Shown here: piece after piece, positions 6,795 to 11,081 of the stretch
How the letters are laid out: each line of letters opens with the position of its first letter
Numbering within the stretch: position 1 is the first letter of the stretch
Assembly: GCA_003157175.1 (NCBI GenBank)
Contig: PMIQ01000041.1
Coordinates: 1-11,081, forward strand
Length of the DNA: 11,081 bases
Origin: Chloroflexota bacterium
GTDB taxonomy: Bacteria; Chloroflexota; Limnocylindria; Limnocylindrales; CSP1-4
Reading direction: 5' to 3'
Program-made: the position numbers and the translations under genes
The notes under the pieces: generated by a model
Told to the model about the DNA's origin: nothing
Databases searched by the model: none
Seen by the model: the letters and a program-made list of their open reading frames with translations, nothing else

Positions 6795-8494
6795 CCCCCG
6801 GCCGCTGCGCGGCGTCGACCGCCCGTCGCCGTCGCCGCTGGAGCCGAAGGAGCGGCCGACACGCCGGTCATGACCTGTGCGGCGCGGGCTGCCTCGGCCG
6901 TGAGCCGCGCGGCGGCGTTCACGAGCCTCGCTTCGGCCAGGCCGCGCCCGAGCGACTCGATGAACCCGCCCAGGACCTCCAGCTCGAGCGCGCCGAGGGT
7001 GCAGACTCGGAAGGTCGTCCCGGCCGCCTGCCCGAGACCGGCGTAAACGATGTAGCCGTCGCGCTTGACGGCGTCGTGGAGGCGCTCGTAGTCGACGCCT
7101 TCGGGCAGCCTCAGGCTTCGAACGGAAGACGAGCGATCCGCCGCCGCGACGGTCGGTTCGAGGCCGAGCCTCTCGAAGGCGAAATCGAGGTAAGCGACTC
7201 GCTCCCGGTACTCGGTATGGCGGTGATCCACGCCTTCGTCCAGGAGCTCGTCGAGCGCGGCCTCCAGCCCATAGACGGCCGGCACCGCGGGCGTGAACGG
7301 AACGCTTGACTTGCGCTGGGCTTCGAGGTAGCCGGGAACGTCGAGGTACAGAGAACGCCGCGGCGCCAGGTACGCCCGCGCCGTGCCCGCCGACGAGAGC
7401 AGCACGAACGCGGCCCCGGGCAGCCCGTGGAGGCACTTGTTCGAAGTACACGCCACGAAGTCGATGCCGCTGCCGGCCAGCCGCAGCTCCTCCGCGCCGA
7501 GCGAACTGATCGCGTCGACCGCCACCCGAACGTCGCGGGCCGCCGCCAGGGCGGCGATCTCGTGGACGGGGTTGAGCAGGCCGGTCGTGGTCTCGTGATG
7601 GACTACCGCGACGGCGTCGATCGCCGGGTCGGCGGCCAGGGCGGCATCCACGGCCGCCGGGTCTATCGGCTCGGTGTCGGCCGCCTTCACCGACACGACC
7701 TCGATGCCCAGCCGTTCGGCGATTGTGGCGAGGCGGTCGCCGTAGACGCCGTTGCGGCAGACGAGCAGCCGGCGACCCGGTCGAACTGACGCCCCGACCA
7801 TCGCCTCCATCGCGGCCGTCCCGGATCCGGCGATCAGGACCAGACTCCAGTCGGGTTCGACGCCGGCCACGCGAAAGAGCTTGGCTTTGACGCGCTCGAA
7901 GATCTCCGAGTACTCGGGCTCGCGGTGGCACAGGTCGGGACCGGCGACCGCGCGATGAACCCTGTCGCTGACCACGGTCGGACCCGGATTGAGCAGCACC
8001 CGCTCGCGGTGACGCCGCTCGCTGCCGTAGACCGACGCGTCGAGGTCGGCGAACTCGCCCGGCTCGACGATCCGGTCCGGCTGGCCCTTGAGCAGCAGGC
8101 GGCGGTTCCCCGGGCCGTTGGTCGCGATGCCGATCACGGCCCCGGCGCCGGCGCATCGGCCGGCTTCCAGCGCGTCGCGCGAGCCGCCGAGCAGGCCCAG
8201 GCGTCGAACGTCGGGCACATCGGCCGCGGCGAGAGCCACGAGAAGCCCGTACGGGGCGGGCGGCATCGGACCGCGGACGACGACGTCCGCCAGCCTGCGC
8301 TCGACCGGAGTGGGGGAGACGTCGTCGGGCACGACCAGGACCACGACCGCGCCGTCCTTGCGGACCCGCTCCAACTCGGTGGCAAGCGCCGCCTGAGCGA
8401 CGGGCGGGAGGTCGCCGGCGAAGAGCGTCCAGACTGCGATGGATCGGTCCTCCGCCCAGGATCGAACGGTTGCGACCGTGTCGGCATAGGGCAT
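6791..8494 (-). CDS. phnW: 2-Aminoethylphosphonate-pyruvate transaminase with N-terminal degenerate HAD domain
   Basis: PLP enzyme that converts AEP and pyruvate to phosphonoacetaldehyde and alanine. It has 567 residues, against about 360-370 usually. The transaminase core covers about 165-520: L-L-N-P-G-P (167-172), H-R-E-P-E-Y (190-195), G-S-G-T-A-A-M-E-A (223-231), H-H-E-T-T-T-G-L-L-N-P (299-309), PLP-contacting D327 (V-D-A-I-S-S), Schiff-base K353 (S-N-K) and R496 (T-F-R-V). Residues 1-155 resemble the C-terminal half of a HAD hydrolase (L-L-G-G-S-R-D-A-L-E-A-G-R-C-A-G-A-G) but lack the catalytic motifs. A low-complexity Ala-rich tail covers about 521-567. The start is secure: in frame upstream there is no ATG, GTG or TTG before a stop at 8573-8575. 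AGG lies 11 nt before the ATG, a weakly spaced binding site. Confidence 0.92.
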   Translation of the reverse strand: MPYADTVATVRSWAEDRSIAVWTLFAGDLPPVAQAALATELERVRKDGAVVVLVVPDDVSPTPVERRLADVVVRGPMPPAPYGLLVALAAADVPDVRRLGLLGGSRDALEAGRCAGAGAVIGIATNGPGNRRLLLKGQPDRIVEPGEFADLDASVYGSERRHRERVLLNPGPTVVSDRVHRAVAGPDLCHREPEYSEIFERVKAKLFRVAGVEPDWSLVLIAGSGTAAMEAMVGASVRPGRRLLVCRNGVYGDRLATIAERLGIEVVSVKAADTEPIDPAAVDAALAADPAIDAVAVVHHETTTGLLNPVHEIAALAAARDVRVAVDAISSLGAEELRLAGSGIDFVACTSNKCLHGLPGAAFVLLSSAGTARAYLAPRRSLYLDVPGYLEAQRKSSVPFTPAVPAVYGLEAALDELLDEGVDHRHTEYRERVAYLDFAFERLGLEPTVAAADRSSSVRSLRLPEGVDYERLHDAVKRDGYIVYAGLGQAAGTTFRVCTLGALELEVLGGFIESLGRGLAEARLVNAAARLTAEAARAAQVMTGVSAAPSAPAATATGGRRRAAAGG

Positions 8495-8542
8495 CGCGGC
8501 AAGAACCTCGCTCGTCGTCGCGGCCGCGCACGGAAACGCCGC

Positions 8543-8559
8543 CGCTTGTGGCGCAAGCG
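8543..8559. other. Inverted repeat CGCTTG-N5-CAAGCG in the phnW leader
   Basis: Perfect six-base arms (8543-8548 and 8554-8559) surround a five-base centre, about 50-65 nt upstream of the phnW start and just downstream of the Pho-box-like repeats. It could be a leader hairpin or a small dimeric operator. It is short and may be chance in GC-rich sequence. Confidence 0.25.
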
Positions 8560-8566
8560 TGCCGGG

Positions 8567-8599
8567 ACCGCATTAACGCGCGGCGAACGTCGAGTTAAC
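8567..8599 (-). promoter_or_regulatory. Candidate Pho box: three 11-nt direct repeats upstream of phnW
   Basis: Read on the phnW strand, three contiguous 11-nt units each begin with GTT: GTTAACTCGAC (8599-8589), GTTCGCCGCGC (8588-8578) and GTTAATGCGGT (8577-8567). Units of 11 nt in direct repeat are the hallmark of PhoP binding sites in Gram-positive bacteria: GTTCACC-type units in Streptomyces and TTAACA-type units in Bacillus. The array ends 72 nt upstream of the phnW ATG, in the divergent intergenic region, and phoU and pstB lie nearby. I see no convincing -10 hexamer below it. The match is by eye, the middle unit differs from the outer two, and no phoP or phoR gene is in the window, so this is a reasoned candidate rather than a proven site. 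Confidence 0.5.
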
Positions 8600-8739
8600 T
8601 GCCGTCGGCGGGGCGCGCCCGCGGTCCGGCAGTGCTCATGCCGGGCGCGGCGACCGGTCGGGCCGGGCTCGCCGGAACCGCGTTCGCCGCCGATGAGCTA
8701 ACCTCGCGGTTCGGACATTCGAGCGAGGTATCGCGCCAT

Positions 8740-9669
8740 ATGAGTCGTACCCGATCGTCGGGCTTGCCGGCGCTGGCCTTCGCCGTCCTGGTTGCCGTGG
8801 CAGCCTGCTCGAATGCGACGACCTCCTCGCCGAGCGCCGTTGTATCGGCGACACCGCTCGCGGCCACGGCAACTCCCACGCCGCCGCCTTCGCCGTCGCC
8901 AACAGCATTCTCGACCTTCACACCGTGGCCGACCACTACGCCCGCAGCCAGCGCGAAGCCGGTCAGCGGCACGTGGGTCTACGACGTGTACGACGCGCGT
9001 GCCGTCCGCTGGCAGAACCCCGACACGACGGCGTGCACGGCATCATCCGCTCTCATGATGCTCAACATGGCGACGTACTGGCAGAACTACGCCCCGGCGA
9101 GCGGCGCGGTGCCGGTGGCGTCGCAGCCGACCGGCTGGAAGCCCGACGTCACCTACGCGCGCCAGGAATCGATCCTGGCGTACCAGCGCAAGACCGGCAC
9201 GATGCTTCTGTCCTGGCCCGGTGCCGACGCTCACGGCTGGCGCGATTCGCTCAACTACTACGGCTGGGGCAGCATCAAGGCCGGCGTCTACACCGACCAG
9301 TCGTTCACCTCGTTCGACGCAGCGGCGAAGGCGACGGTCATGGCCATCGCGCTGTATCGAAAGCCCGTCGGGATCCTGAGCATGGCGGGGAATCACGCCC
9401 AGATCGTCACCGGCTATAGAGTCACGGGCGGGGATCCCCGGACGGGCACGACCAGCTTCACCGTCGTCGGCGTCTACCTGACCGATCCGCTGCGTTCCCA
9501 CGGCTTTCGCGACCACTACGTGCCTCTCGCGACCTGGAAATCGGGCGGCAAGACGATCAGGTTCACTCCGTACGAGATGACGAATTCGCCCTATGTGGAC
9601 CCCATAGACGGCCATCAGGGCAATGCCGAATGGGACGGCAAGTGGGTGACGATCGCGCCGGTGGAGTGA
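8740..9669 (+). CDS. Lipoprotein with C39-type (papain-like) peptidase domain
   Basis: Predicted surface lipoprotein, 309 residues. ATG at 8740 is chosen because it gives a proper signal peptide: R3, R5, then a hydrophobic stretch ending in lipobox V-A-A-C with C23 as lipidated cysteine. GAGCGAGG (8721-8728) serves as ribosome binding site. An in-frame ATG at 8632 would bury the signal. Residues 24-75 are a Ser/Thr/Pro/Ala linker typical of exported proteins. The remaining domain resembles the C39-like cysteine peptidase family: C99 (T-T-A-C-T-A-S-S-A), H219 (A-G-N-H-A-Q-I-V-T-G-Y) and D249 (Y-L-T-D-P-L) fit a Cys-His-Asp triad. Substrate and role are unknown. It diverges from phnW and converges on phoU, with no clear functional tie to either. 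Confidence 0.82.
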   Translation: MSRTRSSGLPALAFAVLVAVAACSNATTSSPSAVVSATPLAATATPTPPPSPSPTAFSTFTPWPTTTPAASAKPVSGTWVYDVYDARAVRWQNPDTTACTASSALMMLNMATYWQNYAPASGAVPVASQPTGWKPDVTYARQESILAYQRKTGTMLLSWPGADAHGWRDSLNYYGWGSIKAGVYTDQSFTSFDAAAKATVMAIALYRKPVGILSMAGNHAQIVTGYRVTGGDPRTGTTSFTVVGVYLTDPLRSHGFRDHYVPLATWKSGGKTIRFTPYEMTNSPYVDPIDGHQGNAEWDGKWVTIAPVE

Positions 9670-9675
9670 GCCGAC

Positions 9676-9695
9676 GCGCGCCGCGGCGGCCGCGC
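9676..9695. terminator. Possible GC-rich stem between convergent lipoprotein and phoU genes
   Basis: GCGCG (9676-9680) and CGCGC (9691-9695) can pair around a GC-rich centre within the 45-nt gap between two convergent stop codons. There is no T-run, and short GC arms are common by chance here, so this is suggested mainly by position. Confidence 0.2.
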
Positions 9696-9714
9696 CCGGG
9701 AGGCTCCGTGGCGG

Positions 9715-10575
9715 TTACGCGTTCAGGTCTTCGACCTCGCCGGTGGCCAGGTAGACGACGTCTTCGGCGATGTTTGTGACCCGGTCGCCGATGCGCTCCA
9801 GGTAGTGGGCAGCGAAGAGGATCCGCGTGCCGGGGTCCACTCTGGCAGGATCGGTCCGCATCTCGGCCAGGACATCGTCGAAGACCTGGTGGTACAGGCG
9901 GTCGATCTCGTCGTCGCGTTTGGCTACGAGTCGCGCCTTGGCCTCGTCGATGTCGACCAGGGCCATCACCACGTCTCGAACCTGGCGGGCCGCCAGGGTG
10001 GCCATCGGAGTCAGCTCGTCGTAGGTGACCATGCTGACCACTCCGGCGAGCTTGCGAGCCTGCTTGGCCACGGAGCCGGCATGGTCGCCGATGCGCTCGA
10101 GCTCCCACGTAACCCGGTCCAGGGCGATCAGGAAGCGAAGGTCGCTGGCGACGGGTGCCTGAGTTGCGATTGTCATCGCCACCAATGCGGTGACGGAGCG
10201 CTGGACCTCGTTTATCCGCCCGTCCGAGGTGATCACCTTCTGGGCGAGTGCCGCGTCGCGGTTCAGCAGAGCATCGTGGGCCGCCAGGATCTGATCCTCC
10301 ACGAGGCTGCCCATTCGCAATACCCCGTCCTTGACGTCGCCCATCTCGATATCGAGGCTCTCGCGGATGTGGGTGGCACGACGCTCGGCGCTGCCGTCGT
10401 CGGCCCGGTCGGCCCGATCCGCGGCGCGATCGTCGGCGCGGTCAGCCCGGTCGTCGGCGCGGTCAGCCCGGTCGTCGGCCCGATCGGCGGCTCGATCGTC
10501 GGCTCGATCGTCGGGCGAGGCAGTTGCGTCCTCCTGGGATCTCATGGCCAGTTCCTCGCTGTCGGGGGCGCTCAT
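9715..10575 (-). CDS. phoU: Phosphate signalling/transport regulator PhoU with N-terminal RADD-repeat extension
   Basis: Cytoplasmic all-helical regulator that links the Pst transporter to the PhoR sensor kinase and damps phosphate-starvation signalling. It has 286 residues, against about 215-230 usually. The two symmetric three-helix bundles are marked by the family signatures [13 protein letters not shown] and [15 protein letters not shown], the metal-binding motifs. The core begins near residue 68 (I-R-E-S-L-D). The extra N-terminus contains a charged repeat (residues 22-60). The ATG at 10575 overlaps the pstB TGA (10574-10572) as ATGA. An in-frame ATG at 10545 has a better ribosome binding site (GAGGAA) and is an alternative; both starts include the repeat. 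Linkage to pstB is the classic arrangement. Confidence 0.95.
   Translation of the reverse strand: MSAPDSEELAMRSQEDATASPDDRADDRAADRADDRADRADDRADRADDRAADRADRADDGSAERRATHIRESLDIEMGDVKDGVLRMGSLVEDQILAAHDALLNRDAALAQKVITSDGRINEVQRSVTALVAMTIATQAPVASDLRFLIALDRVTWELERIGDHAGSVAKQARKLAGVVSMVTYDELTPMATLAARQVRDVVMALVDIDEAKARLVAKRDDEIDRLYHQVFDDVLAEMRTDPARVDPGTRILFAAHYLERIGDRVTNIAEDVVYLATGEVEDLNA
10396..10512 (-). repeat. In-frame tandem repeat coding Asp-Arg-Ala units in PhoU
   Basis: This stretch encodes PhoU residues 22-60, built almost entirely from D, R and A in variants of D-D-R-A-D-R-A. At the DNA level a 21-nt unit is nearly exact in two adjacent copies (around 10439-10480), with shorter degenerate copies on both sides. 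The 21-nt and 3-nt multiples keep the frame, so copy number could change without breaking the gene. Equal positive and negative charges suggest a long charged helix or a disordered tail. Confidence 0.8.
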
Positions 10576-11081
10576 CCGAACCGTCCGGAGATGTAGTCCT
10601 CGGTCAGGCGCTCGTTTGGCCGGGTGAAGATGCGCCCGGTGGGCCCAACTTCGACGAGGTATCCGGCCCGGTCCTCGGCCATCGTGAAGAAGGCCGTCAC
10701 GTCGCTCACGCGGGCTGCCTGCTGCATGTTGTGGGTGACGATGACGATGGTGTAGGCCTCGCGAAGCTCGCGCATCAGCTCCTCGATACGGAGGGTCGAA
10801 ACCGGGTCGAGAGCCGAGGCCGGTTCGTCCATCAGGATGACCTCGGGATCGGTCGCCAGAACACGGGCGATGCAGAGCCGCTGCTGCTGGCCGCCCGACA
10901 GGGCCAGGCCGGACTTGCGGCGGAGGTCGTCCCTGACCTCATCCCAGAGTGCCGCGCGCTTGAGACTGGTTTCGACCAGCTCGTCGAGCTTGCGCTTGTC
11001 GTTCTGGCCGCGGCGCCGGGGGCCGTAGGCGACGTTCTCGTAGATCGACATCGGAAAAGGGTTGGGCCGCTGGAAGACCAT
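10572..11081 (-). CDS. pstB: Phosphate ABC transporter ATP-binding protein PstB, N-terminus beyond the window
   Basis: The last 169 residues of the ATPase of the high-affinity phosphate importer PstSCAB. The first visible residues are [10 protein letters not shown], the PstB Q-loop, so Walker A and about the first 80-90 residues lie beyond position 11081; the internal Met is not the start. Visible motifs are the signature [13 protein letters not shown], Walker B V-I-L-M-D-E-P, D-loop S-A-L-D and switch His in [13 protein letters not shown]. The block [18 protein letters not shown] near the C-terminus is diagnostic of PstB. The stop overlaps the phoU start by four bases. Confidence 0.96.
   Translation of the reverse strand: MVFQRPNPFPMSIYENVAYGPRRRGQNDKRKLDELVETSLKRAALWDEVRDDLRRKSGLALSGGQQQRLCIARVLATDPEVILMDEPASALDPVSTLRIEELMRELREAYTIVIVTHNMQQAARVSDVTAFFTMAEDRAGYLVEVGPTGRIFTRPNERLTEDYISGRFG

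Noticed and set aside
6797..8573. Long upstream extension of the phnX frame, giving an 869-codon open frame
   Set aside because: Upstream of 6794 this frame runs antiparallel in register under phnW and gives only Arg/Gly/Pro-rich sequence. The phosphonatase domain starts properly at 6794.
8674..8704. GGAACC followed by TAACCT as a possible promoter for the lipoprotein gene
   Set aside because: The spacing of 19 bases is too long and the pairing mixes elements of different sigma factor types, so it is not supported.
8632..8739. Upstream in-frame ATG as start of the lipoprotein
   Set aside because: It would add 36 residues before the signal peptide and hide the lipobox. The ATG at 8740 has a suitable ribosome binding site and gives a normal lipoprotein N-terminus.
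1..11081. CRISPR arrays, transposases, integrases, phage genes and att sites
   Set aside because: No spaced direct repeats of CRISPR type, no terminal inverted repeats and no recombinase motifs were seen on either strand. The only notable tandem repeat is inside phoU.

Overview
This is a high-G+C window (about two thirds G+C by eye). It has strong Shine-Dalgarno sites, some GTG starts and tightly packed, overlapping genes. These traits fit a high-GC bacterium such as an actinobacterium or a Chloroflexota member. No marker gene fixes the phylum, so this is only a guess from style and protein resemblance.

Layout. (1) Positions 1-4816, plus strand: a closely spaced operon holding the 3' part of an ABC substrate-binding protein, two EAA-type permeases, an ABC ATPase with a TOBE-like C-terminus, and a PHP-family metallohydrolase. 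(2) About 4817-5963: a poorly conserved-looking stretch. It holds a short ORF (97 codons) with an excellent ribosome binding site but a doubtful C-terminal half, and a small membrane-protein gene broken by one frameshift at a run of eight G. A perfect GC-rich hairpin follows. (3) Positions 5964-8494, minus strand: phnW and phnX, the two-step pathway that turns 2-aminoethylphosphonate (AEP) into acetaldehyde and phosphate. The genes overlap by ATGA. PhnW carries an extra N-terminal domain of about 150 residues that looks like a haloacid dehalogenase (HAD) fold stripped of its catalytic residues. (4) Positions 8495-8739: a divergent intergenic region with three 11-nt direct repeats, all beginning GTT on the phnW strand, resembling a PhoP-type Pho box. 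(5) Positions 8740-9669, plus strand: a lipoprotein with a papain-like C39-type peptidase domain. (6) Positions 9715-11081, minus strand: phoU and the 3' two thirds of pstB, also overlapping by ATGA. PhoU has an unusual N-terminal tandem repeat rich in Arg, Ala and Asp.

How the parts fit. The theme is phosphorus acquisition. The transporter probably imports AEP or another organophosphorus compound. PhnW transaminates AEP with pyruvate to phosphonoacetaldehyde and alanine, and PhnX cleaves the C-P bond to release phosphate. PstB and PhoU belong to the high-affinity phosphate uptake and sensing module. The putative Pho box would tie the phosphonate enzymes to the same starvation signal. The transporter's substrate is inferred from context; the PhnW, PhnX, PhoU and PstB calls rest on clear motifs.

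The points most worth following up are the apparently dead HAD domain fused to PhnW, the 11-nt repeat array, the PhoU repeat extension, and the G8 frameshifted membrane gene.
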